Translations under genes and position numbers: made by a program
Shown here: positions 1-8,876 of the stretch, in pieces
How positions within the stretch are numbered: the stretch's first letter is position 1
How the letters are laid out: every line of letters starts with the position of its first letter
Origin: G965247475 sp965247475
GTDB lineage: Bacteria; Chloroflexota; UBA11872
Assembly (NCBI GenBank): GCA_965247475.1
Contig: OZ252016.1
Coordinates: 434,001-498,000 of the forward strand
DNA: 64,000 nt
Direction: 5' to 3'
The notes under the pieces: model-generated
Database searches by the model: none
Told to the model about the DNA's origin: nothing
Seen by the model: only the letters and a program-made list of their open reading frames with translations

Positions 1-330
1 GGAGTCCGGTGGGGGCTCCTCGACCCTCACCATCAGCGCCCTGAGATCTGACAGGGATGATCGCAGGGCGCCACGACCATGCGTCCTGGTGGTGGGCGGT
101 AGGGTGTTGGCAGGCGCTCGGACTCGGCCTGACTCAAGATTCTGACTGGCGCCTCGGCTGCCTGTGATCTGATCTGTCGGTTGAGCCCGAGCACCGACCT
201 GGCACGCACCGGTCGGGCGAACGTGACCTCATAGGAGCCTGTCTGCGCGGCTCGTCCCTGTCCGCCGTCCCGGCACGTGCGGCCACCCCTCGACCCCTGG
301 GAAGCCGACGAATGGCAGGCCATGCGCACC
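1..330 (+). other. Upstream region of the IS110 transposase (candidate bridge-RNA region)
   Basis: No convincing coding sequence is seen in this stretch ahead of the transposase start. IS110-group elements are known to keep a long non-coding 5' end that is transcribed as a bridge (seek) RNA pairing with target and donor DNA. The position and length here fit that, but the left end of the element cannot be fixed because the window begins inside or near it, and no terminal core repeat was identified. The RNA assignment is inference. Confidence 0.3.
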
Positions 331-1375
331 ATGACAGATACGCGCCCGGGTGTCACCGCGGGCGTCGACACGCATCGCGACCAGCACGTGGTGGCCGCCC
401 TCGACCAGCGTGGCGCCGAGCTCGGCGTGCGGGCGTTTCGGACCACCCCGGCCGGGCACCGCGCGTTGCTGGCCTGGCTCCGGGGCTTCGGCACGGTCGC
501 GCGCTGTGGGGTCGAAGGCACGGGCGCCTACGGGGCCAGCCTGACCCGGGTCCTGCACGCCGCCGACGTGCCGGTGGTGGAGGTCAACCGCCCCAATCGC
601 CAACGGCGGCGCCGGCACGGCAAATCCGATCCAGTCGACGCCCTCGCGGCGGCCCGGTCGACGCAAGCTGGGGACGCGGTGGGTGAAGCCAAGACGCGCA
701 CCGGCGCCGTCGAAGCGATTCGCGCCCTGCGAGTCGCGCGCCGCTCGGCGGTGCACGGGCGCACCACGGCCATCAACCAGATGCGGGCGCTGCTGGTCAC
801 GGGCCCCGCCGACCTCCGGGAGCGGCTGCGCGGCAGCACCGTGGCGCAGCTGGTAACGACGGCGACCCGGCTCCGTCCGGCTGACCCCACCACGGTGGCC
901 GGCGCTACCCGACTCGCCCTCCGCGAACTGGCCCGACGCGTGCGGCGCCTCGACGCGGGATGCCAGCGGCTCGAGGCCGTGCTGCAGCCCCCTGGTCGCC
1001 ACCGCCGCGCCTGATCTGGTCGCGGCCCGCGGGGTGGGCACCGACACGGCCGGCGCGGTGCTCGTCGCCGCCGGCGACAATCCGCAGCGCCTGCACAGCG
1101 AGGCCGCCTTCGCCCACCTCTGCGGCGTCGCCCCCATCGACGCCTCCTCGGGCCTCACCACCCGCCACCGCCTCAACCGCGGTGGCGATCGCCGCGCCAA
1201 TCAGGACCTCTGGCGGATCGTCATGGTCCGCATGGCTGGCGAACCCCGCACCCGCGCCTACGTCGCTCGCCGGACCGCCGAGGGCCGCTCCAAACTCGAG
1301 ATCGTCCGTGTGCTCAAGCGCTACGTCGCGCGCGAACTCTACCGCTGCCTACCTCGCGTCCAACCACCCGCTTGA
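331..1375 (+). pseudogene. IS110-family transposase, split by a frameshift
   Basis: Two adjacent reading frames together give a full-length IS110 transposase (about 345 aa). The N-terminal RuvC-like DEDD domain is visible: D in GVDTH, E in GVEGTGAYG, and both D residues of KSDPVDA. The C-terminal Transposase_20 domain follows in the next frame, with ASSG carrying the presumed catalytic Ser and the RLNRGGDRRANQDLW block. The frames join at a run of five C (988-992); removing one C restores QPLVATAAPDL. The start is taken as the ATG at 331, with an ATG at 322 as alternative. The product is probably inactive unless the slip is a programmed or sequencing event. Known role of the family: cut-and-paste or copy-out insertion guided by a bridge RNA. 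Confidence 0.8.
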
Positions 1376-1424
1376 CGAACGATAGGAGCATCAGATCCCC
1401 GTGGTCTCGGCCTTGGTGTGAGAT

Positions 1425-2054
1425 CTAGGCCTCGAATACGCCCGTGCGCTCCTCGGACGGCAGGTGCGACACCTCATTCCACCCAGTGACTACCACACCC
1501 CACGGCGAACTCTGAAGTGTCGCAATCGCGGTGTTCTCGACGTTGAATCGCCGCATGTGCGTGCGCGGGTCCAGGCCGAGCACTGCGCAAATCGAAAGCT
1601 GTATGGGGCCGCCGTGGGTGAAGACGGCGACGTGGCTGTCGTCGCGCGCCACGATCTCCTCGAGCGCGACGCGGACGCGACGATCCACGTCGGCGATGGA
1701 CTCACCGTCCTCTGTCTTGGCCGCGAACCATCCGCCACCCTCGAAATCGAACAGTGCGGGATAGCGAGCGCGCGCCGCATCCGCCGGCATCCCGTCGGCG
1801 CCGCCAAAATCGCGCTCGCGCCAGACCTGCTCGAGGGTCGCGTCCACTCCGGACCCAAGTACGAGACGAAGCGTTTCGGTCGCGCGCGCGAGGTCGCTGG
1901 CGATGATCCGCGCACCGTCGAATCGATCCCTTTGCTGAGCCAGGAAGGCGCATTGCCTGCGGCCGCGGTCGGTCAGCCCGGTATCGGTCTGCCCACCGTA
2001 CGTATTCGAGAAGTTCGCCTCGGACTCGGCGTGCCGGACGAGCGTGATGCGCAT
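1425..2054 (-). CDS. Histidine phosphatase family protein (phosphoglycerate mutase-like)
   Basis: The 209-residue protein opens with MRITLVRHAES, the RHG/RHAE signature of the branch-1 histidine phosphatase superfamily, and has the matching second histidine in FTHGG (H147). R57 in SDLARATET and E80 in WRERDFG complete the usual catalytic pocket (H8, R57, E80, H147). Members are cytoplasmic phosphatases or mutases acting through a phosphohistidine; the substrate cannot be told from sequence. Length is typical for a small phosphatase of this family. The start is the ATG directly before the RHAE motif; no strong Shine-Dalgarno is seen. It sits alone between the IS110 copy and a broken ABC gene, so context gives no pathway. 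Confidence 0.85.
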   Translation of the reverse strand: MRITLVRHAESEANFSNTYGGQTDTGLTDRGRRQCAFLAQQRDRFDGARIIASDLARATETLRLVLGSGVDATLEQVWRERDFGGADGMPADAARARYPALFDFEGGGWFAAKTEDGESIADVDRRVRVALEEIVARDDSHVAVFTHGGPIQLSICAVLGLDPRTHMRRFNVENTAIATLQSSPWGVVVTGWNEVSHLPSEERTGVFEA

Positions 2055-2336
2055 GACTCGATCTGCTCGCGACTGAAAACGCGGGCCATCAGAGTACCGA
2101 AGCCGACTCCGCCGGCGCATAAGTCGCGGAGGCAAGCTTCGTCGCAGGCGGCCGAGACAGCGCTCAGCCGGAAGTCGTGCTTCGGCTGCCTCGTGCGCGG
2201 ACATGGCAGCTTCGGCCGCGTCAAGAGTCGCACCTCCGCTCCGGCGTCGGGCACTGACAATCCGGGTTGGTACGATCCCATGACCGCTCGGCCCCATCGC
2301 ATCGAGCGGATCGACGCAGGCGCGGGGACGCAAACC

Positions 2337-2555
2337 ATGCCGCTCGTCGAAACCGACACCCTGACCAAGCAGTTCGAGCCGCGCGTGCCGCGCCGGCGGC
2401 CCTGGGAGTTCCTGCGCCGGCGCGAAGCGCGCAAACGCGCCGCCGAACCGATCATCGCGCTGGACGGCGTGTCGCTGGCCATTGAGGCGGGCGAGTGCTA
2501 CGGGCTGCTGGGACCCAATGGCGCCGGCTGTTCCTTGCGCGCTGGCACGGGCTGA
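2337..2555 (+). pseudogene. ABC transporter ATP-binding protein, truncated inside Walker A
   Basis: About 62 residues of an ABC exporter ATPase are present: a start region LVETDTLTKQFEPR, a positively charged insert, then IALDGVSLAIEAGECYGLLGPNGAG. The reading frame leaves the ABC sequence just after GPNGAG, where the Walker A Lys should follow, and continues as CSLRAGTG encoded by an IS6 remnant before stopping. All later motifs (Q-loop, LSGGQ, Walker B) are missing, so this is a dead gene. An upstream in-frame ATG at 2280 is an alternative start. The spaced N-terminal part resembles ABC-2 type/daunorubicin-like ATPases, but the subfamily is uncertain. Confidence 0.75.
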
Positions 2556-2640
2556 TCGCGGAGATGGCGACGAGCTAGGGATCCTCGAGCACGGAGAACT
2601 TCGCCTCGTTGTGCTCCGTGGTCTGAAATCTGACAGAGCC
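2521..2640 (+). mobile_element. IS6-family right-end remnant (120 bp)
   Basis: This segment aligns base for base, without gaps and with few substitutions, to 4115-4234, the last 120 bp of the intact IS6 element further right, including the end of the transposase gene and the right inverted repeat GTCTGAAATCTGACAGAGCC at 2621-2640. The left part of the element is gone. The junction with the ABC gene lies in GCGCCGGC, a block also present at the corresponding place in the intact IS. Confidence 0.85.
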
Positions 2641-2767
2641 GCTCGAGGTCCGCGATGCGAGAGCCAACTAGATCGCGGATCAAGCCGCACGTTCGCTCAA
2701 ACCGCTTAGGCCAATGCGGATCGTAGTCCAAGATTCGAACTGGCCGGCTTAAGAGGTATCGCGGCAT
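2641..2767 (-). pseudogene. GrpB/UPF0157 family fragment
   Basis: The reverse strand encodes MPRYLLSRPVRILDYDPHWP followed by KRFE and an amphipathic helix ending in IADLE, the N-terminal signature of GrpB (UPF0157) nucleotidyltransferase-fold proteins, which normally continue with an EHIGST motif. Here the frame runs straight into the IS6 remnant, so only about 42 residues remain. The function of the family is poorly known and this copy is dead. Confidence 0.6.
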
Positions 2768-2840
2768 TGGTTCTTTGGCCACTCGTTTCGGTCGACGCGA
2801 GCATGCCTTACGACGCCTCATTCGCGATGCGGCGGCCACA

Positions 2841-3280
2841 CTACTTCGACGGCTTGTCCACCCAGGCGACGGACGCAGATACGCACGCTTCGCTGCCGGC
2901 GACCTCAAAGCCCATGTCGTGGAGAACGCGCTCGGCGACCTCCGGCGTCGCGCTGTCGCCGAGGCCGTATTGCGGCACGATCAGACGCCCGCCCGGCGCA
3001 ACGGCCAGATCCAGCGTGCGTTGGACCAAGGCGGGCCGGTCGAGCTTGGGCACGGCGTCCGTGAGCACCTGGACGAACCGATACTGGCGCTTCGGCGTCC
3101 AGTCCCACGCGTTCGCGACCTCGAAATTCTCGGCCCACCGTGGCAGCCGCAGCTTGGCCAGCTCGATCAGATCGGGCACGAAGTCGATGCCGTGGGGCGT
3201 GATGTGGAAGCCACGCTCGGCACACCACGCGAGCAGCGACTCCAGCAGCAGCCCGTTCGCACAGCCGATGTCGAGGTAGT
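2841..3280 (-). pseudogene. Class I SAM-dependent methyltransferase, 5' end removed by IS6
   Basis: Reading on the reverse strand from the IS6 left end gives HYLDIGCANGLLLESL (SAM-binding motif I), then HGIDFVPDLIELAK (motif II region), the ALVQRTLDLAVAPGGRLIVP segment typical of the post-motif strand, and a normal C-terminus ending at 2841. The start and first helices are missing because the IS begins immediately upstream. About 146 residues are left of a protein that would usually exceed 180. The substrate is unknown. It is expected to be non-functional. Confidence 0.7.
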
Positions 3281-4234
3281 GGTTCTGTCAGATTTCAGAA
3301 AACGCGTCCTTTGCTAGCGTCGCGCTGATCAGCAAACCGGCAAGGATTTGCCCGTGAATTGTCCGCACTGTGACTCTGGAGCGACCGGCCGGCGAGGCCG
3401 GAGAAGCTCTCTCGGATACCGCACGTTCGCCTGTCACGCGTGCCGCAGGATCTTCAATGAGCGGTCCGGCACGCCGTTCAATGAGCTCCAGTACCCGACG
3501 GACATCGTGCTCCTGGCGGTGCTGTGGCGCCTACGCTACAAGCTCAGCTTCCGCGATGTCGCCGAGCTGCTGCTGCAGCGCGGCTTCGAGGTGACCCACG
3601 AGACGATCCGTGCGTGGGAGTTTCGCTTCGCCCCCCTGCTGGCGGACCAGCTGCGTAACAGGCGTCGCGGGCAGGCCGGCGTCTCGTGGTACCTCGACGA
3701 GACGTACGTGAAGGTCGCCGGGCGCTGGTGCTACCTCTATCGGGCGATCGACCGGGACGGCGAACTCCTCGACTCGATGCTCAGCGAACACCGGGACAAA
3801 CACGCGGCGCGCCGCTTCCTGCGGCGTCTGATAGAGGTCGCAGGCCGCAAGCCGCTGCGCGTCACGACGGACCATCACCCGGCCTACCGCAAAGCGATCC
3901 GTTGGATCCTCGGTCGGAAGGTCATCCACCGGCGCAACCAGTATCTGAACAACCTCACCGAACAGGACCATCGCGCCATCAAGCAGCGCTATTACCCAAT
4001 GCTGGGCTTCGGGCGGTTCGCGTCAGCCGCGCGCTTCTGTGCGGCGTTTGACGAGCTGCGGCAGTACTTCCGGGTGCGCCGACGAGGCGGCCCCCACGTC
4101 CCGCTGCCCGAGCAGCGCCGGCTGTTCCTTGCGCGCTGGCGCGGGCTGATCGCGGAGATGGGAACGAGCTAGGGAGCGTCGAGCACGGGATACGTCGCCT
4201 CGTTGTGCTCCGTGGTCTGAAATCTGACAGAGCC
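3281..4234 (+). mobile_element. IS6-family insertion sequence, intact (954 bp)
   Basis: The element is bounded by inverted repeats: GGTTCTGTCAGATTTCAGA at the left (from 3281) and its complement GTCTGAAATCTGACAGAGCC at the right (4215-4234). It contains a single transposase gene. GGYTCTGT ends and the size are usual for IS6. The 8-bp flanks differ (GAGGTAGT on the left, GCTTGGAG on the right), so there is no target duplication. Its left side abuts a methyltransferase fragment and its right side a restriction-gene fragment. Confidence 0.9.
3354..4172 (+). CDS. IS6-family DDE transposase
   Basis: The transposase has an N-terminal zinc-ribbon-like section (CPHC, then CHAC), a helix-turn-helix region around SFRDVAELLLQRGFEVTHE, and a DDE catalytic core with D in YLDETYVKV, D in TTDHHPAY and E in NLTEQDHRAIKQR. 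Replicative cointegrate formation is the known mode of this family. The GTG at 3354 is preferred because AAGGA lies seven bases before it; a TTG at 3348 would leave only two bases. The coding sequence is complete and all catalytic residues are in place, so this copy may still be active. Its 3' end is duplicated in the relic at 2521-2640. Confidence 0.9.
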   Translation: MNCPHCDSGATGRRGRRSSLGYRTFACHACRRIFNERSGTPFNELQYPTDIVLLAVLWRLRYKLSFRDVAELLLQRGFEVTHETIRAWEFRFAPLLADQLRNRRRGQAGVSWYLDETYVKVAGRWCYLYRAIDRDGELLDSMLSEHRDKHAARRFLRRLIEVAGRKPLRVTTDHHPAYRKAIRWILGRKVIHRRNQYLNNLTEQDHRAIKQRYYPMLGFGRFASAARFCAAFDELRQYFRVRRRGGPHVPLPEQRRLFLARWRGLIAEMGTS

Positions 4235-6830
4235 GCTTGGAGGTGGTGAACCTGACGTGGCGAGTCGAGCCGGCGGGGTTGTAAGGATCCAGGATGGCCT
4301 TGACCGGGTTCTCACCGTGGTGCGACCGGGTGATGGCGCGGGTGATCCGTTCACAGGCCATGTCGGCCAGCTCCCGGTGCATCAACTGCGCGGGTTTAGT
4401 GCCGCCCCGGCACACCAGGTGCTCGTCCAGCCAGCGGCGCGTGATCTGCCGCAACTGCCCGAACAAATGCAGCTTGGGCGCCTCGCCCGGGTCGCGCCAC
4501 TTGGTATCGAGCAGGTGCCAGGTGAGGCGGTATTCCAGCGCGGCGCGACGCATGCTCCCCAGGTGCTCCACCGTGAGGTTCTCGCTCTCACCGATGAGGC
4601 CTTGGACAAGGGTGTCGGTCGGCCCGACCAACTCCGGCGTCAGCGCAAGGGTCGAGTCCGCGGTGAAGTCGGCGTCCAGGCGTTCCTCCGGCAACTCGAC
4701 GCGGTAGCCCAAGACGCGGGGAAAGCGAATCTCGCAGTCGTCGCGTTCGGGTGAGATAGCCCGGACCTGCACCGTTTCGCGCGGCGGCGGCGGCGTGATA
4801 ACGACCGGCTTGGCGGTGAAGTCGAAGGGGATGCCCAGCACATCGGCGTATTCCGCGTCGAACAGTCCCTGCTCGTTCAGGTCGTACGACTGCCGGCGCA
4901 GCGCGCGGCCCACGGCCTGCTCGCACAGCAACTGCGTGCCGAAGGCGCGCACGCCCAGCACATGGGTGACGGTGTTGGCGTCCCAGCCCTCGGTGAGCAT
5001 GGACACGGAAACCACGCAACGGATGTCGCCGCCTAGTTGCTCCGGCTTGCCCACGGTGTTCATGACCTCGCGCAGCAGGTCCTGGTCGGTCAGGTTGTCG
5101 GCCTGGCTGCGGTCGTTGGTGCGCTCAACGATTTCGCGCCGGAAGCGCTCGATCTCAGAAGCGGCCAGCTTGCGGAAGTTGGAATCCAGCGCGTCGCCGG
5201 ATTCAAGCTGCTCGCTGTCGATCAGCAGCGTGCGCGGGCGAGCCAGCCGCTGGCCGTTTTCGTCGAAATTGCGAAAGTGCTCAAGATGCCCGTTCCGGAA
5301 GACGGACGAGCCGTCGGCCTGTTCCTGATGAAAGCCGGACACGTAGTCGTAGACGAGCTTGGACGTGGCGGTGTTGTTGCAGACGATGATGAAGCAGGGC
5401 GGGACCGGGATGTCGGCCTTCTGCCAGAGTTCGAACGTCTTGGCGTAGTGGCCGTAGAGCGCCTCCAGCGCGTTGGTGAGCTCGATGGGAAGGCTGAGAG
5501 GATCGAGATTCCCGGCCTTGCGACGGTTGCCTTTGGGCATTCGCTTGCCGATGTGCTTCCAGAGCTCCCGCAGCACGGGCATGTCGCTGTGCGGCACGTT
5601 GTCGGCCACCGGCACGCGCGGCAGCTTGACGATGCCGCACTCGATGGCGTCCATCAGCGAGAAGTCACTCATCGTCCAGGGAAAGAGCGTGCCCTCGGCA
5701 TAGCCGGAGCCGCGCAGGAAGAACGGCGTGGCGGAGAGGTCGACCACTCGCTGCAAGCCGACCCTGCGATCGACGGCCTCAAGTCCTGAAATCCACATCC
5801 GCGCGGCTTCGTCGTTTCTCTTGGCCTCGATTCGGTCGTCGCCGCTGAGCTTGCCTTCCTCGTCGGCCTCCTCGGGTCGCCGCCGGTAGCAGTGATGCGC
5901 CTCGTCGTTGATGGCCAGGATGCGGCGCATCCCCATCAGCTCCGTCATCACCCGCTGGAGCATCTGGCCTTCGGTTTCCGTCGTCTGCACCGCAGCTCCG
6001 GTGCGCCCCTGCAGCAAGTCGCGCCCGCCCTTTGAAATCGCGAGCGTCTCCCGCAGCTTGAAGGCGTGAAAGTTGGTGATCACGATCTTGGCTTTGTTCA
6101 GGTCGGGCAGCATGTCGGAGGGGACAAGCTCGCGGTCCTTGTAGTAGCTGTCCGGGTCGTTGGGTTGGAGCACGCGCAGGCGGTCGCGGATGGTGATGCC
6201 CGGCGTGACAACCAGGAACCCGCGAGTGAAGTTGCGGCTGTTGGGCCGGCGGACGGCGTTGAGGGTCTGCCAGGCGACCAGCATCGCCATCACGGTGGTC
6301 TTCCCGGCGCCCGTGGCCAGCTTGAGCGCCAGCCGCGCCAGACCGGGATTCGCCTGCTCGTTGGCGCCCTCAAGGTGGTCGAGGAGCGTCCGACCGTCAC
6401 GACCGCGCTTCGGCGCGACCTCGGTCAGCCAGATCAGCGTCTCCATCGCTTCGACCTGGCAGAAGAAGGGCCGGAAGCTGCTGAAGTGGTGGCTGCGCCA
6501 GTGCTGCAAGAGCCGCGCGGTCTCGGGCGTGACGTGCCAGGCATTAGGGTCGGGTATCTGCCGCCACTCGTCCACCCGCTGCCGCAGGCTGGCGATGATG
6601 GGCATCGGGTCGTACTGCTGCGCTTCACCGGACAGGCCCTGGCCTTCGTCGAGGACCATCCGGCGCTGAGCGGTCTGCTTGCGTGGAGCGGGAACCGGCG
6701 TGACGAACTTGGCGGCCCGGCGGCCGGGAACGATGCGGTTGGTCGGCTGCCCGTCCTCGTCGAGCTCCCAGTGCTCCCCCGGATAGGCATACGGAGAATT
6801 CAGGATGGGCTGCGCGAAGAAGTCGGGCAT
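4235..6830 (-). pseudogene. Type III restriction enzyme Res subunit (SF2 helicase part), C-terminus removed
   Basis: About 865 residues of a large Res-type protein are intact. Helicase motifs are clear: LATGAGKTT (motif I, residues 171-179), INDEAHHCY (motif II), DLSATPFF (motif III), SMLTEGWDANTVTHV and QAVGRALRR (motifs V/VI). The gene ends at the IS6 right inverted repeat, and the frame then reads through the IS. Relatives continue after the HVRFTTSK segment with a PD-(D/E)XK nuclease domain, which is therefore lost. No Mod methyltransferase gene lies upstream. It could have an ATPase activity but not restriction. The start ATG has no clear ribosome binding site. Confidence 0.85.
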
Positions 6831-6960
6831 GGTCGATTGCTAACTGGTAACGGTCAGTTCCAAGTAAAGACTGAAAGGGCTGCCCTGAGCAACTCCACAT
6901 CAGCTGCTTCGTCCAGCAGCGGGGGTATCCGTCGGACGCCTGTTGCCCGAGCCGTCGCAA

Positions 6961-7190
6961 TTCTGGCGCATGGCGGAAGGTGGATTCACATTTCATCTGC
7001 AGCACGTGATTCCAGAGCGTCTCAGCCGGAGCCTGATAGCCTTGACGCCTGCGCGGGGTGGTGTTGTCGGCCCGGCGCTGATGGTGATGGGCGAAGTTCG
7101 TCCCGTTGTCGAGGGTGACCGTCGGTTGCCGTAGGGCAGGCGGGGCGCCAGAAGCTGGGACACGTTGCGGGCGATGGGAGCGGCGGGGCG
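6961..7190 (-). pseudogene. IS30-family transposase relic
   Basis: On the reverse strand the frame gives TVTLDNGTNFAHH, the second DDE block of IS30 transposases, then after an apparent internal deletion RRRQGYQAPAETLWNHVLQM, which matches the conserved RPRKxLGYxTPxE end. The preceding stretch with ITDRPAAPIARNVSQLLAPR lies in a shifted frame. No complete domain and no inverted repeats were found. It is a short, decayed copy. Confidence 0.5.
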
Positions 7191-7722
7191 ATCGGTGATC
7201 TGACGGTGGAGATGGGTCTATGAGGCTGGACTCTCACCGTTTCGCCCGGGCCGAACATCCGCCGCAGCGTTGCCGCCCTGCCCCAGCGCAGGCACGTTGC
7301 GCCAGTGGGCATGGTGAGCCGCGCGGCGGAACGTCAACAGGACATCCACTCGGCATTGTGGAGCAGCGGGCGGGTCATCTTTTGGTCATCCCTAGGTCAT
7401 CTCGTTGTTAGAAACCGAAAGCCACGAACCGCCATGGAAAGGATCCAAGGGCGATCCGTGGCTCGCCGTAACAGGTTTGGCGTGCCATCAATCGGTATCA
7501 TCCGGCATGGACCAAATCGAGACGGAACCTGCCTCCTCGAATCCCGTCTTCCGCTCCATGCACACCTGATCAAACCCATCGACGGTGGCCGGTGCGTCTG
7601 ACAGCCAAGTTGACAGCCACACGGGTGGACAACAGCCACACGAGGTGCACGACTGTGGACAGAGTGCGTGACTCAACAGGTTTGGAGAGACGTGCTCGGA
7701 CGGCTGTGGACGACAGGGACAT

Positions 7723-7762
<40 letters not shown>

Positions 7763-7880
7763 TGGTTCAGGATAGCGAGCGGCGCCGGGACGCCTGGCGC
7801 CACACTGTCCGGCGCCGGCTCTGGCGTGCGGACGCGCCATGAGTTTCCTTCGATGGGCTCAGGTCAGACCTTGTTGAACC

Positions 7881-7910
7881 GTGCACCCTGAGCCTGTCGA
7901 AGGGGGCACG
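7881..7910 (+). repeat. Dispersed intergenic repeat, type A
   Basis: The unit starts GTGCACCCTGAGCCTGTC and ends GAAGGGGGCACG; the outer GTGC/GCAC parts can pair as a hairpin. The same unit recurs near 34300, 35663, 41858, 50110 and 56043, always outside genes. Here it follows the 3' end of the aldo/keto reductase gene on the other strand, so a terminator-like role is possible. Confidence 0.75.
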
Positions 7911-7966
7911 CGAACGGTGCGACTCGGCACAGGCCCTTCGCTCCGCGGCGGGAGCGGCGAGTCAGC

Positions 7967-8740
7967 TCAACGCCTCGAGCGCCGTGCGTTGCGCCCTGTG
8001 AGCGACCAGCCCACGGCGCCCACGGCCTCGTCGACGCGCTCCACCCGATCGGTCTTGGGAATCGCCATCACGCCCTCGTGGGCCACGACCCAGTTGAGCA
8101 TGAGCTGCGCCCAGGTCCGCCCGGTCTCGGCGGCAATCCGCGCCAGCCCGGCCGCGCGACGCTGGTCGAACTCACCGCGGGCGATTGGCGTGTACGCGAC
8201 GACCGTGATCTCGTGCGTCTGGCAATAGGGCAGCACGTCGGCCTCGATGCCGCGTGCAAACAGGTTGTAGAGCACCTGGTTCGAGACCAGGGGAGTATCG
8301 CCCAGGGCGTCCTGAGCCTCCTTCATCTGATCCACCGAGAAGTTGCTGACGCCCACGAACCGGACTCGGCCTTCGGCCACCAGCGCATTCATTGCGCGCA
8401 TGGTCTCGGATAGCGCGATCTCCGAGCTGGGCGAATGGATCTGGTAGAGGTCGATCACGTCGGTGCGCAGCCGCTCGAGACTGGCGGCCGCGTGCTGAAG
8501 CACATCGTCGTAGCGCAGGTTCGCGGGCGAGATCTTGGTGGCCACGAACACGCGGTCGCGGATGCCTTCCATGTCACCGGCGACCTGCGCTTCCGTCTCG
8601 TAGATCTCCGCGGTGTCCACGAAGCCCGCGCGCAGCTCCACGGCCCGTCGCAGGACCCCGGTGCCGCCACGGTAGCGGTAGGCGCCAAACCCAATCTTCG
8701 GGACCCGCTGCGAGGTGCGGCCGAGGTTGATGAATTCGAT
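7967..8740 (-). CDS. Aldo/keto reductase without a standard start codon
   Basis: A TIM-barrel NAD(P)H-dependent reductase of the AKR superfamily. The catalytic tetrad is visible: D and Y in VDTAEIY (D42, Y47 counted from 8740), K in ATKIS (K69) and H in YQIHSP (H102); SNFSVDQM and SNQVLYN are typical cofactor-side segments. The first strand INLGRTSQRVPKIGFGAYRY lies upstream of the first available GTG (8641), and no ATG, GTG or TTG precedes it in frame before a stop. The natural start position is occupied by ATC at 8740, with GGGGA about eight bases upstream. Either a rare ATC start is used or the start was mutated. About 257 residues, slightly short for the family. Substrate unknown. Confidence 0.75.
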   Translation of the reverse strand: MEFINLGRTSQRVPKIGFGAYRYRGGTGVLRRAVELRAGFVDTAEIYETEAQVAGDMEGIRDRVFVATKISPANLRYDDVLQHAAASLERLRTDVIDLYQIHSPSSEIALSETMRAMNALVAEGRVRFVGVSNFSVDQMKEAQDALGDTPLVSNQVLYNLFARGIEADVLPYCQTHEITVVAYTPIARGEFDQRRAAGLARIAAETGRTWAQLMLNWVVAHEGVMAIPKTDRVERVDEAVGAVGWSLTGRNARRSRR

Positions 8741-8876
8741 TGGACCGGTCCCCGCTCGCGCGTCGCCCGATACGGATTATGGCCGCCGCGTCGCGGCAGT
8801 GTCGATGTCGGCCTGGCGAGCCGTGCGGAGACGCCGGTCGCTGCTGCGCACGTCCTGGCCCCGAACAGCCGCTGGG

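Noticed and set aside
4235..6830. Functional restriction or defence island
   Set aside because: No Mod gene is present, the nuclease part is missing and the gene is cut by an IS.
7530..7562. tRNA 3' end (TCGAATCCCGTCTTCCGCTCCA-like)
   Set aside because: The T-stem does not pair and no 5' half lies nearby in the proper orientation.
7305..7640. Possible integrase or small genes beside the tRNA-Leu half
   Set aside because: The frames show no tyrosine recombinase motifs and no recognisable protein; low-complexity overlap only.
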